Shown here: in pieces, positions 1 to 9,203 of the stretch
How the letters are laid out: every line of letters begins with the position of its first letter
Position numbering within the stretch: the stretch's first letter is position 1
Origin: LMUY01 sp965199095
GTDB lineage: Bacteria; Pseudomonadota; Alphaproteobacteria; Acetobacterales; Acetobacteraceae
Direction of reading: 5' to 3'
Assembly: GCA_965199095.1 (NCBI GenBank)
Contig: CBDAQM010000002.1
Location: forward strand, 62,001-126,000
DNA length: 64,000 nt
Translations under genes and position numbers: made by a program
The notes under the pieces: generated by a model
What the model was told of the DNA's origin: nothing
Seen by the model: only the letters and a program-made list of their open reading frames with translations
Databases searched by the model: none

Positions 1-300
1 ACACCCGCGACCGTGTTCCGCCGGGTGACGCTGCCGGGCATGCGGTCCGCGGTGGCGAGCGCGTTGCTGTTCTGCTTCATCATCTCGTTCGACGAGGCGA
101 CCGTCACGCTGTTCCTGGTCGGGCCTGATGCGACCACCTTGCCGATCAAGATCTTCAACACGCTGCAGGATAATGCCGACCCGGTCGTCGCCGCCATCTC
201 CACGCTGCTGATCGCGGTGACGGTGGTGATCGTGCTGGGTGTCGGCCGGGTGGCCGGGCTGCTCACCTTCGTCCGGGCGGAAGGCCGAGGCCCGGTATAG
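1..300 (+). CDS. ABC transporter permease, C-terminal part (spermidine/putrescine PotC/PotI type)
   Basis: This is the last 99 codons of an inner-membrane permease that continues off the left edge. The segment FDEATVTLFLVGPDATTLP followed by AISTLL is typical of the second permease subunit of polyamine-type ABC importers (PotC/PotI family). A final hydrophobic helix (about codons 63-85) precedes a short polar tail. The frame is open from the first base, so the start lies outside the window. The other transporter subunits would be expected upstream. The polyamine substrate is inferred from the family only; related permeases also carry other small cations, sugars or opines. Confidence 0.8.
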   Translation, partial: TPATVFRRVTLPGMRSAVASALLFCFIISFDEATVTLFLVGPDATTLPIKIFNTLQDNADPVVAAISTLLIAVTVVIVLGVGRVAGLLTFVRAEGRGPV

Positions 301-503
301 GCGGTGACGCGGAACGGGCACGTCAGCGTCAAGTCGTAGCCGACGATCGCGACCCTCGGCAGGCACGCGGATCCGAGGATCAACATCTTCTCATGCGACT
401 GCGCGTCCCTGATAACGCACGCAGCACCTCGCCAGGCGGGGCCGTGACGCCACGCTGGATTACTGAGCGCGATCGGTGTCCGGCGTCCGCAGCGCGGATT
501 TGT

Positions 504-1478
504 TCAGATCCAGCCCTTCACGCGGAACCAGACCAGCGGGATGACCACGCTGAGTAAAATCATGGCCCAGCCATACTGGTAGCCGTAGCTCCAGTCATAT
601 TCCGGCATGTTCTTGAAGTTCATGCCGTACAACCCGACAACGAAGGTCGGCGGGATGCCGACGACGGAGACGACCGTCAGCACCTTCACGCCGTTATTCT
701 GTTCGATATTGATGAAGCCCAGCACGGCGTCGAGCAGGAAGCTCACCTTCGCGTTCAGTTGCTGGTCGTAATCGTTCAGCGAGGCGACATCCTGGCGCAG
801 TGTCGCAAGCCGCGTCTTCAACCCGGCCGGCGCGTCATCGGAACAGGCCTGCTGCGCATAGGCGGCGATCCGGCCGATGCCGAGCATGCTGTCTCGCAGG
901 TTGCCCAACGTGTCGCCGCACCGCCCCACCTGGGTCAGGATGCGCCGCAGCTCCGCGTCGGCGCGGCGGACGCTGCGCTTGATGCGTCCGTCCTCGCTGC
1001 CGAAGGTCGCCTTGGAGAGGCCGTCCAGATCGGCCGCCACCCGCTCCAGCACGTCGGCCAGCCGGGCGACGATCCCTTCGACCAGGCCGATGAAGACCTC
1101 CGTGCTGGCCTTCCGGCCGCCATGGCAGAACCGCTCGGTATAGCTCTCGAACGCGGGCAGCGTTTCGTAGCGCAGCGTGAGCAGGTGGGTGTCCGACAGC
1201 ACGAAACCCACGGGGGTGATGCGCGACCGCCCGTCCCCGGTCAGGTAGCTGTACGGCATGCTGAGGTAGAGCACCTTGCCCTCGGCAAACAGCCGGCTGG
1301 AGCTTTCGATTGCCGCCACGTCGTCCCGCGAGGGCACGCGCAACCCGGTGATGCGCTCGGCGGCGCTGCGTTCGGCTTCGGTCGGGTCGACGAGGTCGAT
1401 CCACACGGCGCCGATGGTGTCATGGGCCCGGGGATCGAGCGTCTGGCGTGGTGAAGCGCCGTCATTGGCATACAGCAT
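504..1478 (-). CDS. corA: CorA-family divalent cation transporter
   Basis: This 324-residue inner-membrane protein is predicted to import Mg2+ and related divalent ions. A long soluble, helix-rich N-terminal region is followed by two C-terminal membrane segments. The signature YGMNFKNMPE, containing the GMN motif, sits at the end of the first transmembrane helix, as in CorA. The length matches the family (about 316). I chose ATG at 1478 because the encoded MLYANDGAS is the natural N-terminus and a GGGA-like ribosome site lies upstream; a longer frame to 1556 would add an arginine-rich, non-conserved stretch. It is transcribed divergently from trpB. CorA relatives such as ZntB export zinc, so the ion specificity is inferred. 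Confidence 0.88.
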   Translation of the reverse strand: MLYANDGASPRQTLDPRAHDTIGAVWIDLVDPTEAERSAAERITGLRVPSRDDVAAIESSSRLFAEGKVLYLSMPYSYLTGDGRSRITPVGFVLSDTHLLTLRYETLPAFESYTERFCHGGRKASTEVFIGLVEGIVARLADVLERVAADLDGLSKATFGSEDGRIKRSVRRADAELRRILTQVGRCGDTLGNLRDSMLGIGRIAAYAQQACSDDAPAGLKTRLATLRQDVASLNDYDQQLNAKVSFLLDAVLGFINIEQNNGVKVLTVVSVVGIPPTFVVGLYGMNFKNMPEYDWSYGYQYGWAMILLSVVIPLVWFRVKGWI

Positions 1479-1601
1479 CGTGATGTCTGTCCCGATAAAA
1501 CGGCCGCACCTTAGGGTGGCGGCGATCACCGCGACAATCCGGCGTTTGGCCCCCACCGGCGGCTGCGCTATGTCCCCCTGCCGACGAACGGAGTGCCCGC
1601 C

Positions 1602-2828
1602 TTGACCCTGATGACCGCCGACCGCCCCAACACCCTCCGTTCCGGCCCCGACTCGCGCGGTCGCTTCGGCGCCTTCGGCGGCCGGTTCGTGGCGGAAACG
1701 CTGATGCCGCTGGTGCTGTCGGTGGAGGCCGCCTACGAGGCCGCCAAGCAGGACCCGGCCTTCCAGCAGGAGCTGGACCGTTACCTGCGCGACTATGTCG
1801 GCCGGCCCAGCCCGCTCTGGTTCGCGGAGCGGCTGACCCGCGAGCTAGGCGGCGCCAAGATCTACTTCAAGCGCGACGAGCTGAACCACACCGGTTCGCA
1901 CAAGATCAACAATTGCATGGGCCAGATCCTGCTGGCCAGCCGCATGGGCAAGACGCGGATCATCGCCGAGACCGGCGCCGGGCAGCATGGCGTGGCGACC
2001 GCCACGGTATGCGCGCTGTTCGGCCTGCCCTGCACCATCTACATGGGCGCCACGGACGTGGAGCGGCAGAAACCCAACGTGTTTCGCATGAAGCTGCTGG
2101 GGGCGGAGGTGGTGCCCGTCCGTTCGGGCGCCGGCACGCTGAAGGACGCGATGAACGATGCGATGCGCGACTGGGTCGCCAACGTGGACGACACCTACTA
2201 TTTGATCGGCACGGTGGCCGGCCCCCACCCCTACCCGGCCATGGTGCGGGACTTCCAGTCCGTCATCGGGACGGAGGCGCGGGCGCAGATGCTGGTCGCC
2301 GAGGGCAAGCTGCCGGACCTGATCGTGGCGGCGATCGGCGGCGGGTCCAACGCGATGGGGCTGTTCCACCCGTTCCTGGACGACCCGGACGTGCGGCTGA
2401 TGGGGGTGGAGGCCGCCGGGCACGGGCTGGACACGGACCAGCACGCCGCCAGCCTGTCGCGCGGCCGGCCCGGCGTGCTGCACGGCAACCGCACCTACCT
2501 GTTGCAGGATGCGGACGGGCAGATCACCGAGGCGCACAGCATCAGCGCCGGGCTGGATTACCCCGGCATCGGGCCGGAGCATTCCTGGCTGCACGAGATC
2601 GGCCGGGTGGAGTACGTGGCCGCCACCGACCAGGAGGCGCTGGACGCGTTCCAACTCTGCTGCCGCACAGAGGGCATCATCCCGGCGCTGGAGCCGGCGC
2701 ACGCGCTGGCGCTGGTGAAGAAGCTGGCGCCCAGCCTGCCGGCGGACGCGGTCGTGCTGATGAATTTGTGCGGCCGCGGCGACAAGGACATCTTCGCCGT
2801 CGCCGAGCATCTCGGCGTCAAGCTGTGA
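1602..2828 (+). CDS. trpB: Tryptophan synthase beta chain
   Basis: PLP-dependent beta subunit that condenses indole with L-serine to make L-tryptophan in the cytoplasm. The PLP lysine lies in NHTGSHKINN, the ammonia/indole loop ETGAGQHG is intact, and the glycine-rich phosphate site GGGSNAMG and C-terminal NLCGRGDKD are present. Length (408 aa) fits TrpB1. The start is a judgement: TTG 1602 has GGAG 8 nt upstream. GTG 1593 would overlap that GGAG, and ATG 1611 is 17 nt from it. It overlaps trpA by four bases (GTGA), so the pair is translationally coupled. There is no trpF upstream in this window; the 5' neighbour is the divergent corA. Confidence 0.97.
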   Translation: MTLMTADRPNTLRSGPDSRGRFGAFGGRFVAETLMPLVLSVEAAYEAAKQDPAFQQELDRYLRDYVGRPSPLWFAERLTRELGGAKIYFKRDELNHTGSHKINNCMGQILLASRMGKTRIIAETGAGQHGVATATVCALFGLPCTIYMGATDVERQKPNVFRMKLLGAEVVPVRSGAGTLKDAMNDAMRDWVANVDDTYYLIGTVAGPHPYPAMVRDFQSVIGTEARAQMLVAEGKLPDLIVAAIGGGSNAMGLFHPFLDDPDVRLMGVEAAGHGLDTDQHAASLSRGRPGVLHGNRTYLLQDADGQITEAHSISAGLDYPGIGPEHSWLHEIGRVEYVAATDQEALDAFQLCCRTEGIIPALEPAHALALVKKLAPSLPADAVVLMNLCGRGDKDIFAVAEHLGVKL

Positions 2829-3649
2829 GCCGCATCGCCGCCCGCTTCGCCGCCTTGAAGGCGGCGGGGCGGGGCGCGCTGATCCCGTTCCTGGAAGCCT
2901 ACGACCCGGACGAGGCGACCAGCACCGCCATCCTGCACGGCATGCCCGGCGCCGGGGCCGACCTGATCGAGATCGGGATGCCCTTCACCGACCCGATGGC
3001 GGACGGCCCCACCATCCAGGCCGCCGGGCTGCGCGGCCTGGCGGCGGGGGCGACGTTGGCGAAGACGCTGGGGCTGGTGCGCGGGTTCCGGGCGGTGGAC
3101 GCAGACACGCCGGTGATCCTGATGGGCTACCTCAATCCCGTCCTGTCCTACGGCGCCGAACGCTTCTGCGCCGACGCCGCCAAGGCCGGGGTGGACGGGC
3201 TGATCGTGGTGGATTTGCCCAGCGAGGAGGCGGACTGGCTGGCGGGCGCCGCGGCCGAAAACGGGCTGGACATCATCCGCCTGGTGGCGCCCACCACGGA
3301 TGACGCCCGCCTGCCGCAGGTGCTGGGCGGCAGTTCAGGCTTCGTCTACTACGTCAGCATCACCGGGATCACCGGGACGCGGACGGCCACGGCGGAGCAC
3401 CTGGCCGCGGCGATCCCGCGGGTGCGCCGGGCGACGGACTTGCCGATCGCGATCGGCTTCGGCATCCGCACCCCGGCGCAGGCGGCGGAGGCGGTGCGGG
3501 TGGCGGATGCGGTGGTGGTCGCCTCGGCCCTGATCGACACGCTGGCGGCGAGCCTGGATGCGACGGGCCGGCCGGCGCCGGACAGTGCGCGCCGGGTGCT
3601 GGACCAGGTGCGGGACCTGGCCGCCGGCGTACGCGGCGTCGTGCGGTAG
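2825..3649 (+). CDS. trpA: Tryptophan synthase alpha chain
   Basis: Alpha subunit of tryptophan synthase (274 aa). It cleaves indole-3-glycerol phosphate to indole and glyceraldehyde-3-phosphate and channels indole to TrpB. The TIM-barrel signature LIEIGMPFTDPMADGPTIQ carries the catalytic Glu and Asp. Later blocks include VDLPSEEAD, the SITGITGTR loop and the phosphate-binding GFGIRTP. The GTG start at 2825 overlaps the trpB stop codon. The reading frame is open far upstream inside trpB, but homology begins only at this GTG. No accD follows, unlike the trpFBA-accD order common in alphaproteobacteria. Confidence 0.97.
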   Translation: MSRIAARFAALKAAGRGALIPFLEAYDPDEATSTAILHGMPGAGADLIEIGMPFTDPMADGPTIQAAGLRGLAAGATLAKTLGLVRGFRAVDADTPVILMGYLNPVLSYGAERFCADAAKAGVDGLIVVDLPSEEADWLAGAAAENGLDIIRLVAPTTDDARLPQVLGGSSGFVYYVSITGITGTRTATAEHLAAAIPRVRRATDLPIAIGFGIRTPAQAAEAVRVADAVVVASALIDTLAASLDATGRPAPDSARRVLDQVRDLAAGVRGVVR

Positions 3650-3700
3650 CGCCGCGACAAAGGCCGCCCGCATCCGGCCAGGCGGCAACGAAGGAGGTCG

Positions 3701-3772
3701 TTCGCGAAGTTACACTAAGTCGCAGTTGGAAAGACAAACCACCTTGCTTCTGCGGCGTCTTAGTTTCGCGAA
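3701..3772. repeat. Long interrupted inverted repeat upstream of the opgC-like gene
   Basis: Three pairs of complementary arms are nested here: TTCGCGAA (3701-3708 with 3765-3772), CTAAG/CTTAG (3715-3719 with 3759-3763) and CGCAG/CTGCG (3721-3725 with 3750-3754), around a 24-nt loop. The right arm ends 12 nt before the ATG at 3785. It could be a structured mRNA leader controlling translation, or the remnant of a small mobile element. There is no T-run, so it is not a standard terminator for trpA. The complementarity is seen directly; the function is not known. Confidence 0.6.
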
Positions 3773-3784
3773 GCGAGGCGAGCG

Positions 3785-4924
3785 ATGCAAGACCTGTTAA
3801 TACGACCGTCCGTTAAAACCCCGCGGGATCCACGAATCGATGTGTTCCGGGGTCTCGCGTTGTTGATGATTTTCGTGGACCATATCCCGGATGACTTGCT
3901 CAACCGGGTCACGTTGCATAATTTCGGCTTCTCCGACGCGGCCGAAATCTTCGTGCTGCTGGCCGGGTTCTCCGCGATGCTGGCCTACGGACGCTCGTTT
4001 GAGCGGGACGGGATCGTCGGTGGCATACGCCGAATCGCCATCCGCTGCGCCCGCATCTACCTGTACCAGGCTGGTTTGTTAGTGGTCACGTTGCTCGTCG
4101 TTCAGGGCTGGACGACGCATTATCACCTCCAACCCACAATCATGGCCCCGATCCTCGGCGCCCCGGTGAGTGGGCTGGCGCACGGGCTGACGTTGCGGGC
4201 GCTGCCGAGCTACCTTGATATCCTGCCGCTTTACGTCGTGCTGCTGGCGATGTTCCCCCTGATCTACTGGGGCGTGCGGCGATCCACCGGTTGGACCCTT
4301 GCCGTGTCAGCCGCAATCTGGGCGGCTGCGAACGTGAACCCTCGGCTGAACCTCCCGAATTGGCTGGACAGCAATGGGTGGTATTTCGATCCGTTCGCGT
4401 GGCAGTTCCTGTTCACGATCGGCGTCGTCGTGTCAGCGTTCGTGTCGCGGCACGGTGGCGTCCTGCCCCGCCGGCGCTGGGCGCTGTGGGCCAGTGGCCT
4501 ATATCTCGCCTTCGCATTCGTCCAGGCGTTCCCGTGGCACGACTGGCATCTGCCAAACCTGCATCCACTCGCGATGAGCTTTCCCGACAAGTCCCGCCTG
4601 AACTGGTTGCGCATCATCAATGTGGTGGCGTTGTTCTACGTCACGATGAGTTCCGGATGGCTCCGAACCGTCGCGGCGTCATCCTGGCTCCGGCCGCTTG
4701 AGGCGTGTGGTCGGCATTCGCTGGAGGTCTTCTCCATCGGCTGCCTGTTTGCCCTGTTCGGACGGCTGGTGTTCCGGACGGATGGCGTCGGGTTTGCCAC
4801 CGAGATCCTGGTGAACTGCGTCGGCGCGGGGGCGATGTTCGCTGCGGCGCTGTGGCTTGAAAAAGGCCGTCACGCCTCGACCGCGGTCCTGACACCCTCG
4901 AATTGGGCCATCCCTCCGGCGTGA
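3785..4924 (+). CDS. OpgC/MdoC-like integral membrane acyltransferase family protein
   Basis: A 379-residue polytopic membrane protein. Its N-terminus RDPRIDVFRGLALLMIFVDH, followed by SDAAEIFVLLAGFSA, is the hallmark of the OpgC family (acyltransferase-3 fold). OpgC adds succinyl groups to periplasmic glucans. About ten hydrophobic helices are spread along the whole protein, and length matches the family. No other osmoregulated-glucan genes (opgG/H) are nearby, so the glucan substrate is uncertain; many alphaproteobacteria carry several OpgC-like paralogues of unknown acceptor. An unusual inverted repeat sits in its leader. Confidence 0.8.
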   Translation: MQDLLIRPSVKTPRDPRIDVFRGLALLMIFVDHIPDDLLNRVTLHNFGFSDAAEIFVLLAGFSAMLAYGRSFERDGIVGGIRRIAIRCARIYLYQAGLLVVTLLVVQGWTTHYHLQPTIMAPILGAPVSGLAHGLTLRALPSYLDILPLYVVLLAMFPLIYWGVRRSTGWTLAVSAAIWAAANVNPRLNLPNWLDSNGWYFDPFAWQFLFTIGVVVSAFVSRHGGVLPRRRWALWASGLYLAFAFVQAFPWHDWHLPNLHPLAMSFPDKSRLNWLRIINVVALFYVTMSSGWLRTVAASSWLRPLEACGRHSLEVFSIGCLFALFGRLVFRTDGVGFATEILVNCVGAGAMFAAALWLEKGRHASTAVLTPSNWAIPPA

Positions 4925-5016
4925 GAGCGCCAGTGAGGCAGGGAGGGATCGACACTGTGGCCGCAGCTAGGTAGCTAGGGCGACGCGAGTCCTCGCTCAC
5001 CTTATGGGAAATGGCT

Positions 5017-5745
5017 ATGTCGCAGCCTCTTGCCTGGTGGGCGGCCTTCGTGGCGACGGCGTATGCCCATACAGTCTTCGGCTATGCAGTCTCCTTCGTT
5101 CTCGGAACTTTGATCGGTCTGGAACGGCAGTGGCGGCAGCGCTCTGCCGGTCTGCGGACGAACGTGCTCGTTGCCGTGGGCGCCACGGCGTTTTCAGACC
5201 TGGGCTACCGGCTGCTCGGCGCCGACGGCGCGACGCGGATCATCTCCTACGTCATCTCCGGCATCGGCTTTCTTGGCGCTGGTGTGATCCTGAAGGACGG
5301 GACCAACATCCGCGGTTTGAACACGGCCGCGACGCTCTGGTGTTCGGCCGCGGTTGGGACCTTGTCTGGCAGCGGCCTGCCTGCCGAGGCGGCGACGCTG
5401 GGCGGGTTCGTACTGGCGGGGAACACACTGCTTCGGCCGCTGGTCAACTGGGTTAACCGTCGCCCGATTACTGCCAGCATGACGGAGGCCCGCTACAGCG
5501 TGCACGCCACGTGCCTGCACCAAGATCTTTCGGGCGTTCGTGATTTGCTTGACGCCGAACTTGAGCGCGCCAACTACCCGGTGAGGGAGTTCGAAACCCT
5601 CATGGATACTGAAGAACAGGTAGAACTTGCGGCTGTTCTCGTCCCGTCCACTGCGGTCGAAACCGAGTTGGATGCGGTTGTGACTGCACTCGAAGCCTCT
5701 CCCCTGATCCTGGCGGCGACGTGGTCTGTGGCAGCCACGTCATGA
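5017..5745 (+). CDS. MgtC/SapB family membrane protein
   Basis: A 242-residue membrane protein. The N-terminal half has four to five hydrophobic helices with LGTLIGLERQWRQRSAGLRT and the block ISGIGFLGAGVI, both diagnostic of MgtC. The C-terminal soluble domain (about residues 150-242) looks like the ACT-like domain of MgtC. Family members modulate ATP synthase and magnesium or phosphate homeostasis rather than transporting Mg2+ themselves. ATG 5017 is preferred because GGGAA lies 6 nt upstream; ATG 5011 directly abuts that site. It follows the opgC-like gene by 92 nt on the same strand. CorA nearby may be coincidental. Confidence 0.88.
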   Translation: MSQPLAWWAAFVATAYAHTVFGYAVSFVLGTLIGLERQWRQRSAGLRTNVLVAVGATAFSDLGYRLLGADGATRIISYVISGIGFLGAGVILKDGTNIRGLNTAATLWCSAAVGTLSGSGLPAEAATLGGFVLAGNTLLRPLVNWVNRRPITASMTEARYSVHATCLHQDLSGVRDLLDAELERANYPVREFETLMDTEEQVELAAVLVPSTAVETELDAVVTALEASPLILAATWSVAATS

Positions 5746-5790
5746 CCATGCTGCTGATCAGCTCAAATACCAGCGCTCCCAAGCTTTGAC

Positions 5791-6078
5791 CTACGCCCAG
5801 TCGCGTGACGCGATGGATTGGATGCGCTCGGGCATGTCCATGAGGGCATTCCAGGCGTCGCAGCAGGCGTCAACGATGTCGGCACCAGAGTTCGATCGGC
5901 TTGCCAGCCGCGCTGGGCGGCATGACGACGGCAACCAACTCGGCAAAGATTTGTTATGCGCCTGCAGGACACCCGCGTCCTGCTGAGGGTGTTGCGGGCG
6001 AACCGAGATCCGGCTGAACCCAAGGTTGCGCAGCAGCTTGCCAACCATGCGCTCGTTCAAGGCGACGTCGGATCCCAG
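5791..6078 (-). pseudogene. IS630-family transposase remnant, internally deleted
   Basis: This minus-strand frame joins two separate parts of an IS630-type transposase. The first, ALNERMVGKLLRNLGFSRIS then VRPQHPQQDA, is the end of the winged-helix DNA-binding region. The second, IVDACCDAWNALMDMP then RIQSIASRDWA, is the extreme C-terminus. The whole DDE catalytic domain that should lie between them is missing, so the element cannot transpose. A longer open frame runs to 6132 and overlaps the 3' end of the MFS gene. I could not define terminal inverted repeats. It marks the left edge of an accessory stretch. Confidence 0.75.
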
Positions 6079-6094
6079 GACGGTCCCTTCGGAT

Positions 6095-7423
6095 TTAATC
6101 AGGAAGCAGTTGCCCTTTCGTCTCCCGTGCAAACGGAATGAATAGCAAACCGATGGCGAAGGCGATGGCGGTCAGCGCGATTGGAGTTCCGAGCGTGCCC
6201 ATGGCGGCCACCAACCCGGCGAGCCCGAAGTTCACCGCCGCGCCGATAAAACGGCCAATCGAGGTGCAGAACGCAAACGCCGTGCCGCGTATGTCAGTCG
6301 GAAAAAGCTCCGGCAACCAGAGGCTGAATATGGCGAAATTACCCCCGAACAAGCCGAGGAAAAACAGGATAGCCATGAACGTCGGCAGCGCCGTTCCAAC
6401 AGGCAGGTAGAACGCCCAACCAAACGATGCGGCAATGGTCACCAGCATTCCGATGAAGTATCCCGCCAGGCTGTACCGACGGCCAAACCGTTCCGACAGC
6501 CACGGGGCGGCGATGCAGCCGATCATCGTACCGATCGAAAGCAGCCCGGTGCCGTATGATACCATCTTCACGGCCTCAGGTAACGACATGCCGGCCTTGC
6601 GCGCGAGGAACACGATTGCCGTCGGCTCATAGACCGCACCGGCCCATAGGCCGATGACCGCGACGGTCAAAAGCGCGGACATCGCGATGGTCTGCCGCCG
6701 GTAGCGGTCGCTGAACAAAGCCCGGAACGGGCGTTTCGCAGCCCGTGAAGCATCCTGATGGCGACGCTGCTCCTCCCAGCGTTCGGGTTCCTTCACCTTG
6801 ATAAGGGTGGCGATCGAGACCACCACGGGGAATAGGCCGCAAAGGAACATTGCACGCCAGCCATAGGACGCACCTATGGTGAAATTGAGCGCGGCCGCGA
6901 TAAAGAAGCCGAAATAGTATCCGGTCTGAAGATACCCGGCCCCCATCTTGCGTCGGTCCTCCGGCCAGGCCTCGGCCACGTATGTGCCGGCCATCGCCCA
7001 CTCTCCTCCGACCCCGATGCCTGCGAGGAAGCGGAACAGACCGAGCAACCAGATATTGGGCGCAAAAGCCGCCGCGCCGGTGAACACAGCATAGAACAGT
7101 ATGGTTGCCGCCAACGATTTAGCCCGCCCAAATCGATCGGCGATGGGACCCCAGACGAAGGAGAGGCCCCAGCCGATCAAGAACAAGCCGAACATCAGCG
7201 ACCCAACGTAGCCGACGTTCGCGGGTGTTGGCTCGATGCCGGATTTTGGTAGCAACTCGGTGAGCGCCGGGCCCAGCACCAGCGCGTAGATGACGGAGTC
7301 CATGCCATCTAGCATCCATCCGAACCACGCCGCCCAGAACCCCACAATCTGCTGCGTGTTCAGCGGCGTATGGGCCGCCTTCCGGCCAAGGGTAACTCCG
7401 GTGCTTGAAGGAAGGCGAGACAT
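6095..7423 (-). CDS. MFS transporter, carboxylate/sialate-type sugar porter superfamily
   Basis: A 442-residue major facilitator with about 12 membrane helices. After a short N-terminus come GFWAAWFGWMLDGMDSVIY and the loop motif GPIADRFGRAKS, then GVGGEWAMAGTYVAEAWPE, typical of aromatic-acid or carboxylate:H+ symporters (NanT/ShiA/PcaK-like). The C-terminus FARETKGQ is also family-like. The ATG has AAGGAAC 8-9 nt upstream. It lies downstream of malonyl-CoA decarboxylase on the same strand (93-nt gap), so malonate or a related dicarboxylate is the inferred cargo. The sequence alone does not fix the substrate. Confidence 0.85.
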   Translation of the reverse strand: MSRLPSSTGVTLGRKAAHTPLNTQQIVGFWAAWFGWMLDGMDSVIYALVLGPALTELLPKSGIEPTPANVGYVGSLMFGLFLIGWGLSFVWGPIADRFGRAKSLAATILFYAVFTGAAAFAPNIWLLGLFRFLAGIGVGGEWAMAGTYVAEAWPEDRRKMGAGYLQTGYYFGFFIAAALNFTIGASYGWRAMFLCGLFPVVVSIATLIKVKEPERWEEQRRHQDASRAAKRPFRALFSDRYRRQTIAMSALLTVAVIGLWAGAVYEPTAIVFLARKAGMSLPEAVKMVSYGTGLLSIGTMIGCIAAPWLSERFGRRYSLAGYFIGMLVTIAASFGWAFYLPVGTALPTFMAILFFLGLFGGNFAIFSLWLPELFPTDIRGTAFAFCTSIGRFIGAAVNFGLAGLVAAMGTLGTPIALTAIAFAIGLLFIPFARETKGQLLPD

Positions 7424-7516
7424 TCGGATCGTTCCTTATGGTTGTTTATGGTTGTTCAGAGAGCTGCCGGTCTTGTGGATGTCCTGCGCGGGACTCGGAG
7501 GCGGCGCTCCGCCATT

Positions 7517-8962
7517 CTATCGGCGCTTTCGACCAGTCGGTGTTGATGCGGCTTTGGATGGTAAGAACGGGTGTCCCAGGATCTCGTCGACATCCGGCGA
7601 CCGCACGACCGCGCCGCGCACGAGCGCCTCGTGATTTGCCTCGATTTGGTCCGGTTCATAGAGGTAGTTCACCATGATGCCGTAGGATTCCATAATCCCG
7701 CGCGGTGCGGTGTTGCCAAGCCAGTTCACACGTTCCAGGCGGGCGCCGTTGGTGAGATGGAACCGGGCAACCGGGTCACTCGGGCCCTTCTGGCCGGACA
7801 GGGTCACCAAGTAGGTTGCGCAGAGCCGGAGCAGAGGGCGGCGCAACGCGTCTGCCAATACCGGGCTTTGCAGCCAAGCATCCGTCGCGAGCGTCGCGGC
7901 GAACGCTGATTGGATTTCGGCGCCCCGACAGTCGAGCGCCGCTTGTAGGACCGCGTTTTCGTCTTCGGAAAAGACGGGCAGAGTTTCGGTCCCTCGCAAA
8001 TGGGTTTCCAACCAGCGGCGGAAGCCCGGCACCGGTGACAAGGTAGCGAAACCTGTCAGTCTCGGAAGTTCGGCCTTCAGTTCCTCGACCACCTGCTTGA
8101 TCAGGAAGTTACCGAAGGACACGCCGCGTAGGCCCTCCTGGCAGTTCGAGATCGAGTAGAAAATCGCGGTATCGGCTGAGTCGTTCATGTTCCGCTGCGC
8201 CATCGCACCGTTTTCACGGTCAAGCAACGGCTGAACTGATGATGCCAGCCCAGTGGTCAGAGCGACTTCCACAAAGATCAAGGGTTCGTCCGGCAGCGCC
8301 GGGTGAAAGAAACCGAAGCAGCGTCTGTCGGGGCCAAGGCGGTGTCGTAGATCGTCCCACCCGTCAATGGCGTGGACCGCTTCGTAGGCTATCAGCTTTT
8401 CCAAAATGGCGGCCGGTGTCTGCCAGCTAATCCGACGCAACTCCAGGAAACCGCGGTTAAACCAGGATGCAAACAAATGCCGAAGGTCTGAGTCGATCGG
8501 CTGCAATCCTGGCTCGGCATGAAGCTGGGAGAGCAAGGTTTTTCGCATGGCGACAAGGGCCGCGGTGCCCCCAGGCGCCATGTTCATACGACGGAGCAAT
8601 TCCTGCCGCGTGGGCTCGGCAGCGATGGCAAGCTGGCTGGCTCGTTTCGGTGTGGACTCTTCGAGGTAGGCTTCGGCTGCAGCCCGAAGCAGGGCTGGCG
8701 GTGGATTGAACTCCTCCGCAACGAATTTGTAGAACGACAACTCCGAGTCCGGCGTCAACTGAGAGAGGACGGCGACAAGCTCGCGTGCGATCGCAGCACC
8801 TGAAGCCTCACCGCGCTGAGACACCAATGCAAGTGCATAGTCCCGGGCATGGTCCAGGGCAGTTTTGGGCGTACTGGGCTGCAGGACGTCGGCGTAGAAC
8901 GTGCCACGGTCAGCCACGGACGACCACAGCCGCTCCATCCAAGACAATGGACCCGTCACCAT
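7517..8962 (-). CDS. Malonyl-CoA decarboxylase
   Basis: Catalyses malonyl-CoA to acetyl-CoA plus CO2, the last step of malonate use by the MatA route. The N-terminal helical region is followed by the GNAT-like catalytic domain. Diagnostic blocks are MNDSADTAIFYSISNCQEGL then GVSFGNFLIKQVVEELK, FATLSPVPGFRRWL, and near the end FHLTNGARLERVNWLGN followed by YLYEP and NHEAL. Length (481 aa) fits bacterial enzymes. Start is uncertain: ATG 8962, ATG 9001 and ATG 8938 are all possible, with no strong ribosome site. It is divergent from a GntR regulator and followed by an MFS transporter. No malonyl-CoA synthetase (MatB) is in the window. Confidence 0.93.
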   Translation of the reverse strand: MVTGPLSWMERLWSSVADRGTFYADVLQPSTPKTALDHARDYALALVSQRGEASGAAIARELVAVLSQLTPDSELSFYKFVAEEFNPPPALLRAAAEAYLEESTPKRASQLAIAAEPTRQELLRRMNMAPGGTAALVAMRKTLLSQLHAEPGLQPIDSDLRHLFASWFNRGFLELRRISWQTPAAILEKLIAYEAVHAIDGWDDLRHRLGPDRRCFGFFHPALPDEPLIFVEVALTTGLASSVQPLLDRENGAMAQRNMNDSADTAIFYSISNCQEGLRGVSFGNFLIKQVVEELKAELPRLTGFATLSPVPGFRRWLETHLRGTETLPVFSEDENAVLQAALDCRGAEIQSAFAATLATDAWLQSPVLADALRRPLLRLCATYLVTLSGQKGPSDPVARFHLTNGARLERVNWLGNTAPRGIMESYGIMVNYLYEPDQIEANHEALVRGAVVRSPDVDEILGHPFLPSKAASTPTGRKRR

Positions 8963-9203
8963 GATAGGGCCCGCCACTGGCAAGCGACCGGAACTATCCA
9001 TGTATGCTTGGCCAACACTCCTCCCACCCAACTGCATGCACCTTGGTTGTGCTTAGCTTCGCGTGTATGCGAGGCCGAGGCTAGAACGCTGGCCTGGTGT
9101 AAAGACACACGGCGCATCACAACTCCGTGATATCTCCTCGCGGCCGGGAGGTTTCCGTGCCGGCCAGGTCATGGTGGTGTTGGGATGCATAGTCACAGGC
9201 ATA

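Noticed and set aside
1913..2824. N-terminal part of the long open frame that contains trpA
   Set aside because: Out-of-frame reading of trpB; homology starts only at GTG 2825.
4925..5016. Possible magnesium riboswitch ahead of the MgtC-like gene
   Set aside because: The leader is only about 90 nt and I see no M-box-like conserved core.
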